Part shown: in pieces, positions 5,914-11,913 of the stretch
How positions within the stretch are numbered: position 1 is the first letter of the stretch
How the letters are laid out: each line of letters begins with the position of its first letter
Source of the DNA: an uncultured Paenibacillaceae bacterium
GTDB lineage: Bacteria > Bacillota > Bacilli > Aneurinibacillales > Aneurinibacillaceae
Assembly: GCA_937874515.1 (NCBI GenBank)
Contig: CALNBV010000111.1
Span: 1-20,740 of the forward strand
Length of the DNA stretch: 20,740 bases
Direction: 5' to 3'
Program-made: the position numbers and the translations under genes
Notes under the pieces: model-generated
The model's input: only the letters and a program-made list of their open reading frames with translations
Database searches by the model: none
Told to the model about the DNA's origin: nothing

Positions 5914-6342
5914 ATGTATAATGTAAATGTTGCAAGAATTGAAGAAACGTTAAAATACTTAGAAAAGCTTTTGCAAGATATGGCGCCGATTGTTGAAAAG
6001 TTAGAAGGTGTTCCTGAGGATCGCGTCCTTTTGTTAGCGTTAGAACGGATGGTACACATCTCATTGGAATGCCTTGCTGATGTAGGAAACCATATGATTG
6101 ATGGGTTTATTATGCGAGACCCAGGGAGTTATGAAGATATTGTAGAAATCTTACGGGATGAAAAAGTCATTCCAGATGAAATTTCTGCTCCCTTAAAAAA
6201 CTTAGTAAACTATCGCAGAAATTTAATTACAACATATACTGATATTCAAGAAGAAGATATTTATCAATTAAGTAAAAACAGCCTTTTTGCATTAAAACAA
6301 TTCCCAGGTTATGTACGAAATTATCTAGAAAAAGAACTTTAA
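5914..6342 (+). CDS. yutE: YutE-like DUF86 (HepT/HEPN-fold) protein without the usual catalytic His
   Basis: 142 residues, ATG preceded by GCAGGAGAG. The all-helical pattern and the motifs ALERMVHISLECLADVGNH (about 42-60) and LVNYRRNLITTYTDI (97-111) mark the DUF86/HepT family of HEPN-fold proteins. Toxic HepT ribonucleases carry R-x4-H-x-Y; here the segment is R101-x4-T106-x-Y108, so the His is Thr and RNase activity is unlikely by the known mechanism. No MntA-type nucleotidyltransferase antitoxin is next to it, which argues against a toxin-antitoxin pair. It sits in the conserved yut-like order upstream of the SufR-like regulator and yutF. Role in the cell is unknown; it may be a structural relative of the toxins. 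Confidence 0.82.
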   Translation: MYNVNVARIEETLKYLEKLLQDMAPIVEKLEGVPEDRVLLLALERMVHISLECLADVGNHMIDGFIMRDPGSYEDIVEILRDEKVIPDEISAPLKNLVNYRRNLITTYTDIQEEDIYQLSKNSLFALKQFPGYVRNYLEKEL

Positions 6343-6371
6343 AATAGTTTTTATATTTTATAGTATATAAA

Positions 6372-6400
6372 TTTACTTATTAGATAAAATCGAGTAGAAT
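6372..6400 (+). promoter_or_regulatory. Promoter before the SufR-like gene
   Basis: TTTACT (-35) and TAGAAT (-10) are separated by exactly 17 bases. The -10 ends 25 bases before the GTG start at 6426, leaving room for a short leader with the SD AGGAAGGTGAT. Confidence 0.5.
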
Positions 6401-6425
6401 ATGGGGAGAGGAAGGTGATGAATGA

Positions 6426-7106
6426 GTGAAGAACGACAGGTCTTCTTCTACACGGAATCAAATTCTGAACATGTTGAAAACAAAAGGTTCCATGACTGTC
6501 GGTGAAATGTCGGTTGAGTTGGGCATTACAGAAATGGCTGTACGCCGTCATTTAAGTACCCTTGAAAGAGATGATCTCATTAAATCCCGTCTTCTCCGTC
6601 AGTCAATGGGACGTCCGACCAATGTGTATTACCTATCTGAGGAAGCAGAAAATATGTTTCCTAAGAATTATGGTGACCTTTCCCTTGAATTATTGAAAGA
6701 TGTAGAAGAATTACAAGGGGAACATGTGGTGGAGGAACTGTTTCGACGCCGAAAAGAGCGGATGGAAGAATCATATCAGGATTTAATTACTCATGATTCA
6801 GATATGGAAAGTAAATTAGAAGCTTTAGCCCGCTTGCAAAATGAAAAGGGATACATGGTGGAAGTGAAAAAAGACGAAGATACAGGAAAGTATATCTTCG
6901 TTGAATCTAACTGTCCTATTTCTAATGTAGCCCGGGAATACAATGTCGCTTGTGATTGTGAAAAGGATTTATTTAAAACCGTTTTAAAAGCAGATGTTAA
7001 CCAGGAGCAATGTATGGCTACTGGTGGGGATAATTGTGTTTATATAATTGAAGATGGCAAGAAAGATACAAAAGAGAAACAGGAACTGGAAGAAGAAAAC
7101 GAATAA
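6426..7106 (+). CDS. SufR-like HTH regulator with a C-terminal Cys cluster
   Basis: 226 residues from GTG 6426. Residues about 8-60 form a winged helix (RNQILNMLKTKGSMTVGEMS, then LGITEMAVRRHLSTLERDDL) followed by the wing RQSMGRPTNVYYLS. The middle part is helical (RRRKERMEESYQDLI). The C-terminal region has five cysteines spaced C-x12-C-x-C-x17-C-x7-C (NCPISN ... ACDC ... EQC ... DNC), in a sensor-like position, and ends in a very acidic tail. This resembles SufR-type regulators that bind an Fe-S cluster and control Fe-S assembly genes; cluster binding here is inference. An ArsR/DeoR-like label is the safe alternative. It is followed by its own terminator and then yutF, so it is probably a single-gene transcript from the promoter at 6372-6400. 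Confidence 0.78.
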   Translation: MKNDRSSSTRNQILNMLKTKGSMTVGEMSVELGITEMAVRRHLSTLERDDLIKSRLLRQSMGRPTNVYYLSEEAENMFPKNYGDLSLELLKDVEELQGEHVVEELFRRRKERMEESYQDLITHDSDMESKLEALARLQNEKGYMVEVKKDEDTGKYIFVESNCPISNVAREYNVACDCEKDLFKTVLKADVNQEQCMATGGDNCVYIIEDGKKDTKEKQELEEENE

Positions 7107-7115
7107 AGAAATTTC

Positions 7116-7146
7116 AGCAACCATCCCTTTGGACGGTTGCTTTTTT
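7116..7146 (+). terminator. Intrinsic terminator between the SufR-like gene and yutF
   Basis: AGCAACC pairs with GGTTGCT, the stem extended by TCC/GGA after one mismatch, followed by TTTTTTC. It lies nine bases after the stop codon. Confidence 0.8.
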
Positions 7147-7166
7147 CTTTGCTAGGGGATTAGAAC

Positions 7167-7985
7167 ATGAAAAATATTCTACAGAAATATCATACATTTT
7201 TATTAGATTTAGACGGGACGATTTATCGGGGAAACGAAGTGATTCCAGAAGCTCTTCCTTTTATTGCCTGGCTTAAGGCAGAAAATAAAGGGTATAACTA
7301 TTTAACCAATAACTCATCTGCCACACCAGAACAGTTAGCCGAGCGTTTAACAAGGATGGGAATTGAAGCCACCCCTGATGAGTTTTTTACTTCGGCCATG
7401 GCCACGGCTCAAATGATTAGGGATTTAGAAAAAGAAAAAGACCCAGCAAGGGTCACGGTTTACATCATCGGTGAAGAAGGAATACATAAGGCAATAACGG
7501 ATCAGGGGTTTACCATTGTAAAACAAGCTCCTGCCGATTATGTCATTGTAGGCATTGACCGTTCTTTTACATATGAGAAAATGAAACAGGCTGTACGAGC
7601 TATTTATCAGGGAGCCCGTTTCATTTCAACTAATCGAGATCGAGCCATTCCCACGGAGGAAGGCCTGGCACCTGGCAATGGTTCTTTGACAGCAGCTATT
7701 GCCTATGCCACAGGGCAGGAACCTGTATATGTGGGGAAACCGGAAGCTACCATGATTCGATTAGCTTTAGCTTCAATGAACAGGACGGAAACAAATACGT
7801 TGGTTATTGGAGATAATCTAGAAACAGATATTGCCGCTGGTGTGCAAAGTGGTGTGGATACCCTCTTAGTATTAACAGGATTTAGTCAGGAGAAAAATCT
7901 AGTTAAGAGCTCAATACAACCTACTCACATCAAAAAGGATTTATCCCTTAATGTGTATGGAAATGGCGATGGGCTAAACGGCTAG
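7167..7985 (+). CDS. yutF: YutF, HAD-superfamily (IIA) phosphatase
   Basis: 272 residues with SD AGGGGAT before the ATG. HAD motif I is FLLDLDGTIYRG with Asp14 (nucleophile) and Asp16 (acid/base); motif II is LTNNSS; the late motifs are YVGKPE and VIGDNLETDIAAG with the Mg-binding Asp. The cap lies between, as in class IIA (NagD/PNPP-like) phosphatases. These hydrolyse phosphate esters such as p-nitrophenyl phosphate or sugar and nucleotide phosphates; the physiological substrate is not known to me. It is a soluble cytosolic enzyme. Its 3' end overlaps the convergent yutG by 38 bases, so no terminator separates them. Confidence 0.9.
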   Translation: MKNILQKYHTFLLDLDGTIYRGNEVIPEALPFIAWLKAENKGYNYLTNNSSATPEQLAERLTRMGIEATPDEFFTSAMATAQMIRDLEKEKDPARVTVYIIGEEGIHKAITDQGFTIVKQAPADYVIVGIDRSFTYEKMKQAVRAIYQGARFISTNRDRAIPTEEGLAPGNGSLTAAIAYATGQEPVYVGKPEATMIRLALASMNRTETNTLVIGDNLETDIAAGVQSGVDTLLVLTGFSQEKNLVKSSIQPTHIKKDLSLNVYGNGDGLNG

Positions 7986-8457
7986 AGGCAGCGGCAGCTA
8001 TGGCTCCTACGATGTCATCGAGAAAGGTATGTATATTTTTGTCTTTTTTATCATTTAATTTTTTTAAAATTCCTGGCTTAATTTTATCGATGTATCCATA
8101 GTTTGTAAGTCCAATACTGCCGTATACATTGACAATGGAAAGGGCAATGATTTCATCGACGCCATATAATCCTTCATCCGTTTCAACTATTTTTTGTAAT
8201 GGTGGCATCAGTTTTTGTTCTTCTGCTAAAATGTCTAATTGGATTCCTGTTATAATTGCATTTTGCACTTCCCGTTTTTCTAAGACTCGTTCTATATTGT
8301 GTAAACAATCAGATCGATCAATGTGGGGATAATAAGGGGATTGGAGAATATAAACTAATTCAACCATATCCTCCATAGTAACCCCACGTTCTTTCAATAA
8401 ACGGTGAGATGTATTGCGAAGGGCTTCATCACCAACTGCTGTTTTCATGTTGCTCAC
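7948..8457 (-). CDS. yutG: YutG, phosphatidylglycerophosphatase A (PgpA)-family protein
   Basis: 169 residues from GTG 8457, chosen because AGGGGAG stands six bases upstream; the longer frame back to 8538 would run over that SD. The sequence has TMEDMVELVYILQSPYYP, an acidic central helix and DEIIALSIVNVYGSIGLTNYGYIDK, ending with HTFLDDIVGAIAAAASSRLAHRHF, the Asp-containing C-terminal motif I associate with the PgpA family. E. coli PgpA dephosphorylates phosphatidylglycerophosphate to phosphatidylglycerol. The Firmicute YutG version lacks obvious membrane helices and its substrate is less certain. It lies 34 bases after the dehydrogenase gene on the same strand, so the two are likely co-transcribed, and its end overlaps yutF in convergent orientation. 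Confidence 0.85.
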   Translation of the reverse strand: MSNMKTAVGDEALRNTSHRLLKERGVTMEDMVELVYILQSPYYPHIDRSDCLHNIERVLEKREVQNAIITGIQLDILAEEQKLMPPLQKIVETDEGLYGVDEIIALSIVNVYGSIGLTNYGYIDKIKPGILKKLNDKKDKNIHTFLDDIVGAIAAAASSRLAHRHFHTH

Positions 8458-8491
8458 TTGGATCTCCCCTTTAGTTCGTGTAAGGTAATCC

Positions 8492-9274
8492 TTATTCTTC
8501 CCGAAGCCATTTGTATTTATTAAGAACGTCTTTTCCACCGGTTACTTCCAGTACACTTCCTGTAATAAAATCTGATTCTTCATTACAGAAAAAAGAGATG
8601 GCTCTCGCAATATCTTCACCAGTTCCAGGGCGCCCTACAGGGCATGTGCCATCCTTAATGGTGCGCACATCTGTTATTTTTTTATGCTTAAATTCATCTG
8701 TAATGTCGCCGGGACAAATCATATTGGCGGTAATACAATGCTCTGCTTCTTCCATGGCAACGGTTTTCGTTAGAGATACCAGGCCTGTTTTGGCAGCGGC
8801 AAATGCGGAACGGTACATCCATCCAGGGGCTGTGTCTGCCTTTTCATAGCCAATGGTAATAATACGGCCCCATCCATTTTTTCGCATTTGGGGAATCGCC
8901 GCACGGAACAGATAGAAGGCGCTGGAAAGGTTCCCATTAATGATTTCTTGCCATTCTTCTACAGAGTATTCTGTTAACTTCTTCCGTTCTTTAATATAGG
9001 GTCCTGCGTTATGAATCAGAATATCTAATCGGCCCCATTGTTGTATCATTTCATTAACCATGTTTTCCCCTGTTTCAGGGATTGTTACATCTCCTTTGAC
9101 GAGAAGAGATTCGATTCCATATTGACTTTTTAACTCTTCCTTAAGAGTTCGGGCCTGATTGTAGCTGTTGCGATAGTTAATTCCTACTCTAATGCCACGG
9201 GATGCCAGGTAGTGTGCAACACTTACTCCTAATCCACGGGCACCAGCTGTAATGAGTGCTGTTCGATGATGCAA
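8492..9274 (-). CDS. Short-chain dehydrogenase/reductase (FabG-like) with degenerate active site
   Basis: 260 residues from TTG 9274, after SD AAAGGAGTGATT. Rossmann features are present: ALITAGARGLG (TGxxxGxG-like), GDVT, and HNAG at about 88-91. The usual Ser-Tyr-Lys site is altered: the expected Ser stretch reads IITIGYEKADTAPG and the YxxxK motif reads F158-AAA-K162, so the proton-donating Tyr is Phe. C-terminal motifs ANMICPGDI and FITGSVLEVTGG are normal for the family. I recall closely similar proteins in Bacillus with the same APGW-x-YRSAFAAAK stretch, so the change looks conserved rather than a mutation. NAD(P) may still bind; catalysis by the standard route is doubtful. It precedes yutG in the same operon. 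Confidence 0.85.
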   Translation of the reverse strand: MHHRTALITAGARGLGVSVAHYLASRGIRVGINYRNSYNQARTLKEELKSQYGIESLLVKGDVTIPETGENMVNEMIQQWGRLDILIHNAGPYIKERKKLTEYSVEEWQEIINGNLSSAFYLFRAAIPQMRKNGWGRIITIGYEKADTAPGWMYRSAFAAAKTGLVSLTKTVAMEEAEHCITANMICPGDITDEFKHKKITDVRTIKDGTCPVGRPGTGEDIARAISFFCNEESDFITGSVLEVTGGKDVLNKYKWLREE

Positions 9275-9381
9275 AAAATCACTCCTTTCTTCCCAGTATC
9301 TATTGTTTTCACTGTGTCTTTTGTATTAATTTTATAGAAGAATGGTTCTTAAAGAAAGTCTGAAAGTGTGGCGAATAGGTT

Positions 9382-9855
9382 TTGGAGTATTATTTTTATG
9401 ATCGAAAAGGGCATCCTGTATATCTTACGATTGGACAACAACCGATTATACATAATGTAGGCCATGTTTTAGTATTTGCGATAACGGAAGATGGAGGAAT
9501 TATTTTAACGAAACATAAAAAAAGGGGCTGGGAGGTTCCAGGGGGAAAAGTGGAACCAGGGGAATCACCTCTTGATGCGGCCCATCGTGAACTTATGGAA
9601 GAAACAGGAGTAAAGGTGGGAGAGCTTTCTTTTTTAGGCCAATATGTGATCCATCAAGGGAAGGGCGAACCACGGATTATTAAAAATGTTTATCAGGGGT
9701 ATGTCAGGGAAAAAGGGGAACTGCCTATGGGATTTGAAACAGAGTGTTGCGGGGAGTTTTCCTTAGGAATCCAATCCTTTTCAAAAGCATTTAGTCCATT
9801 TATGCAGGATCATGTTTTTCCTTTGTGTGCAAAGTATCTGCAACTAAAAAAATAA
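9382..9855 (+). CDS. ytkD: Nudix hydrolase, YtkD-like
   Basis: 157 residues, starting at TTG 9382 directly after an in-frame TAG; SD is weak, so the start is the least certain part. A complete Nudix box G55-x5-E61-x7-R69-E70-L-x-E73-E74-x-G76 is present inside GWEVPGGKVEPGESP. Sequence around it (TKHKKRGWEVPGGKVEPGE, LGQYVI, PRIIKNVYQGYV, SPFMQDHVFP) closely resembles B. subtilis YtkD as I remember it, an 8-oxo-dGTP/GTP diphosphatase that cleanses the nucleotide pool and has been linked to RNA 5'-end processing of triphosphates. It is a cytosolic protein. Transcribed away from the dehydrogenase operon and ended by the terminator at 9867-9891. Confidence 0.88.
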   Translation: MEYYFYDRKGHPVYLTIGQQPIIHNVGHVLVFAITEDGGIILTKHKKRGWEVPGGKVEPGESPLDAAHRELMEETGVKVGELSFLGQYVIHQGKGEPRIIKNVYQGYVREKGELPMGFETECCGEFSLGIQSFSKAFSPFMQDHVFPLCAKYLQLKK

Positions 9856-9866
9856 AGGAATGAAGA

Positions 9867-9891
9867 AACCCCCTCAATCTATGAGGGGGTT
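9867..9891. terminator. Terminator hairpin between convergent ytkD-like gene and yutI
   Basis: AACCCCCTC pairs perfectly with GAGGGGGTT around a seven-base loop. T-rich sequence follows weakly on the plus strand (GTATCGTTT) and more clearly on the minus strand (TTCTTCATT). Confidence 0.75.
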
Positions 9892-9905
9892 GTATCGTTT
9901 AGTGA

Positions 9906-10133
9906 TTAAAAGACTTGTTGTACTTCCTGGATTCCTTCCACTTCTTCCATTAAAGCACGTTCAATACCGGCTTTTAAGGTAATGGTGGAGCTTGGGCAGC
10001 TACCGCATGCACCCATAAGGCGTACTTTTACAATACCATCTTCAACAGATACTAACTCAACGTCTCCACCGTCGCGTTGGAGGAAGGGACGTAATTTATC
10101 GAGGACTTCTTTTACTTGTTCTGATTGGCTCAT
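9906..10133 (-). CDS. yutI: YutI, NifU C-terminal-domain Fe-S scaffold protein
   Basis: 75 residues from ATG 10133, preceded by AAAGGAGTG; upstream in-frame codons (to 10229) overlap the promoter and are unlikely to be translated. The protein has KEVLDKLRPFLQRDGGDVEL and RLMGACGSCPSST, with Cys43-x-x-Cys46 as the cluster ligand pair typical of the NifU C-terminal domain (as in Nfu). Such proteins hold a bridging [4Fe-4S] cluster as dimers and hand it to apo-enzymes. This fits the presence of several Fe-S radical SAM enzymes in the window and the SufR-like regulator. It is divergent from yuzD and its length is normal for the family. Confidence 0.93.
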   Translation of the reverse strand: MSQSEQVKEVLDKLRPFLQRDGGDVELVSVEDGIVKVRLMGACGSCPSSTITLKAGIERALMEEVEGIQEVQQVF

Positions 10134-10163
10134 TAGTGTGTTCACTCCTTTCTTCATAATAAT

Positions 10164-10169
10164 ATTATA
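10164..10169 (-). promoter_or_regulatory. Perfect -10 element (TATAAT) for yutI
   Basis: Reading the minus strand, TATAAT lies 31 bases before the ATG at 10133 with the SD between. At 17 bases further upstream the sequence TGGATT is a poor -35. Confidence 0.45.
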
Positions 10170-10307
10170 GTATCCTTTTTGTGATAAATCCATGTTTTCC
10201 CTTACAGAATGTGTTTTTGCATATAGCAACCTTTCTTTTTTTGCGTATAAAATGGTATCATCAATAATGAATTGCCAGCCAGGGATAGGAAGATGGGTGA
10301 TTGTAAT

Positions 10308-10604
10308 ATGGAAATTCTCGTTTTTGGAGCCGAACAGCTCTGTGCTTCCTGTGTTCAGATGCCTTCAGCTAAAGATACGGCTGAATGGTTGCAAGCGGCG
10401 TTAACTCGTCGTTTAGGAGAGGGGATTTATGTAAGGTATGTAGATATTGAAGGGTCTCTTTCTGCAGTAGAACAGAACTGGGCGGAACGAATCCTGGCGG
10501 GAGAATATTTTTATCCTTTGGTTGTTTATAGGAATCAGGTTATTGGAGAAGGGAATCCAAAATTAACAGAAATCGAGAATCATATTAAAAATGAAGCAAT
10601 TTGA
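10308..10604 (+). CDS. yuzD: YuzD, thioredoxin-like (DUF1462) protein
   Basis: 98 residues from ATG 10308 (GGTGAT upstream); an in-frame ATG at 10293 behind AGGGATAGGA is also possible. It begins MEILVFGAEQLCASCVQMPS with Cys12-x-x-Cys15 in the thioredoxin-like active-site position, followed by helices and the late strand YPLVVYRNQVIGEGNPKL, which fits a thioredoxin fold with its cis-Pro-like segment. The start EILVFGAEQ-x-CASC-x-x-x-PS is the family signature as I recall. The physiological partner is unknown. It is followed after 11 bases by yuzB, with which it probably shares a transcript; both are small Cys proteins beside the Fe-S scaffold yutI. Confidence 0.88.
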   Translation: MEILVFGAEQLCASCVQMPSAKDTAEWLQAALTRRLGEGIYVRYVDIEGSLSAVEQNWAERILAGEYFYPLVVYRNQVIGEGNPKLTEIENHIKNEAI

Positions 10605-10615
10605 GGTGGATAAGC

Positions 10616-10879
10616 ATGCGCCCCATGGTTGAATTTTGTGAGGGCAATTTAGAATCCCATTCAGAATCTGTACGGATTAAGTTACAAGCTGATGGTGATT
10701 TAGATATTATGGAATATGGTTGTTTAGGCAATTGCGGCGAATGTTATGTCAGGCCTTTTGCTTATGTGAATGGTAAACGGATTGCGGCTGAAACGGCAGA
10801 AGAGTTATATCTTGAAATTAAAAACTTTTTAGAGAAGATAAAAGAGGAAGAAGAAGCCTGGAAAGGGCTGGGTCTATGA
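10616..10879 (+). CDS. yuzB: YuzB, DUF1450 small Cys protein
   Basis: 87 residues from ATG 10616, six or seven bases after GAGGTGG. It has PMVEFCEGN (Cys8) and EYGCLGNCGEC with Cys36, Cys40 and Cys43, the DUF1450 pattern I know from B. subtilis YuzB. Four cysteines in this arrangement could bind a metal or an Fe-S cluster (thioredoxin-like ferredoxin-type fold is conceivable), but the function is not known. The C-terminal tail is longer and more charged (KIKEEEEAWKGLGL) than I remember for the family. It ends the yuzD-yuzB unit; the next terminator is at 10968. Confidence 0.88.
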   Translation: MRPMVEFCEGNLESHSESVRIKLQADGDLDIMEYGCLGNCGECYVRPFAYVNGKRIAAETAEELYLEIKNFLEKIKEEEEAWKGLGL

Positions 10880-10967
10880 AAGGTGTTCCCCTTGGAATTT
10901 ACAAGTACTAAGAGTATAGAAATAAAAAGTTGTTGCCGACAAGCAGAAAAATAGCTATTTGATTCAG

Positions 10968-10996
10968 GGTTACCTTTGTATTTAGGTAGCCTTTTT
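10968..10996 (+). terminator. Intrinsic terminator after yuzB
   Basis: GGTTACCT pairs with AGGTAGCC (one G-U pair) around an eight-base loop, followed by TTTTTG. It lies about 90 bases after the yuzB stop. Confidence 0.75.
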
Positions 10997-11106
10997 GCAT
11001 GGTAAATTAGGTGATTTCCGTGATTTGGAATTAACCTTATTTCCTCTGTATATATAATGCATATATAATATACTAATTTACAAATATGTATAATTTATGA
11101 AAATCA

Positions 11107-11135
11107 TTGACAAAAAAAGTGTAAGTTATTAATGT
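11107..11135 (+). promoter_or_regulatory. Candidate promoter for the accessory island
   Basis: A perfect TTGACA -35 (11107-11112) is followed at 17 bases by TAATGT, a weak -10; a better-looking TAATAT at 11135-11140 is too far away. The surrounding sequence is very AT-rich. Transcription would give a leader of over 300 bases before the secreted-protein gene. Confidence 0.5.
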
Positions 11136-11197
11136 AATATATAGGGATTTGCGCCAATTTCAAGTTTAAACAGAACAATGCACTCTATTAAATAAAA

Positions 11198-11285
11198 CCG
11201 GAGCCACAGCGAAGCTGCTTGCCTTTGATTGCATTGCCCGATTCTTTGCAGACCCTGGAAGGGATAGTGTCCCAGCCAGGTAATG
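11198..11285 (+). ncRNA. Structured leader RNA candidate, class unknown
   Basis: Within the 585-base gap between yuzB and the secreted-protein gene, this stretch is much richer in G and C than its AT-rich surroundings. It can form CAGC-gaa-GCTG (11207-11217) and a two-part hairpin, CCTGG / CCAGG closing over GGGA-tagtg-TCCC with an internal loop (11254-11280). A TATAAT follows at 11288-11293. It matches none of the riboswitch consensus sequences I could recall (cyclic-di-GMP, cobalamin, TPP, SAM, lysine, T-box). The rest of the gap, including 11000-11105 and 11290-11464, shows no gene to me. Confidence 0.35.
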
Positions 11286-11464
11286 CTTATAATCGATTTG
11301 TCATTGTTATCATATTTGAGCAGGTGTGACTATTAGGCAATAATTTTGCCACATCTGTGATAGTTCGAGTAACACGAACAAAAGTTAAGTCAATGGTGTC
11401 GGATTGCGGAATTTGCACTGTTTCAAAGATAGTTGAAAAAAATTGTGAAAGAAAGGGTGATAAT

Positions 11465-11851
11465 GTGAATATTAAAAAATTATCAATCGGTTTAGTACTG
11501 GGATTAACTGCTTTTACGGGAATTGCCTTTGCAAGTACTTCTCAAGCTACTATATCTATCGGTCAGGATACAGCTAGGGGCAATAATGTATATTACGGAA
11601 CTGGTTTTGTTAACATGACAGGAACATGTAATAGTGGTAATGGCGGTGGTGGTCTTGATGTAAGTACAATGGAAGTTCATAAATTATGGCCTGATTCTAC
11701 TATAAAAGATGTAAATGTTCCAGTTGGGACAGCTAAAACATTATACAAAATTTCTTTGCCTGATACAGACAATGCTTATTATATTAAGCTTTCAAATCCT
11801 GGTGCAGATGACTGTTCTGGGACCGGTTTATTTTATCATGTTAGTCCCTGA
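11465..11851 (+). CDS. Secreted small protein with signal peptide; possible bacteriocin-like product
   Basis: 128 residues from GTG 11465, right behind GAAAGGGTGATAAT; the longer frame to 11357 lacks an SD and would bury the signal. Residues 1-23 are a Sec signal (NIKK, a hydrophobic core GLVLGLTAFTGIAFA, cleavage predicted after A-F-A at 23). The mature 105 residues are beta-rich with many Gly, Thr and Asn, a GNGGGGLD turn, and exactly two Cys (55 and 117) that could form one disulphide. I recognise no family. It heads a cluster with a large membrane protein and ABC ATPase, the layout of lactococcin-972-type bacteriocins with immunity transporters, but the mature sequence does not match that peptide. 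A surface or stress protein sensed by the transporter is an alternative. Confidence 0.75.
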   Translation: MNIKKLSIGLVLGLTAFTGIAFASTSQATISIGQDTARGNNVYYGTGFVNMTGTCNSGNGGGGLDVSTMEVHKLWPDSTIKDVNVPVGTAKTLYKISLPDTDNAYYIKLSNPGADDCSGTGLFYHVSP

Positions 11852-11866
11852 AAAATGGATATTTTT

Positions 11867-11896
11867 AAAGCCCATCAATTGATGGGCTTTCTTTTC
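11867..11896 (+). terminator. Perfect hairpin between the secreted-protein gene and the transporter genes
   Basis: AAAGCCCATCAA and TTGATGGGCTTT form a perfect 24-base palindrome followed by CTTTTC. It may partly terminate transcription so that the secreted protein is made in excess over the transporter, as in many peptide operons. Confidence 0.75.
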
Positions 11897-11913
11897 GAAA
11901 GGAGAAATTTAAA

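Noticed and set aside
5914..6342. HepT/MntA toxin-antitoxin pair
   Set aside because: The HEPN catalytic His is missing and there is no nucleotidyltransferase gene next to it.
11198..11285. Riboswitch of a known class (cyclic-di-GMP, cobalamin or T-box)
   Set aside because: Stems are present, but the conserved core sequences of these classes as I know them are absent, so only an unknown structured RNA is reported.
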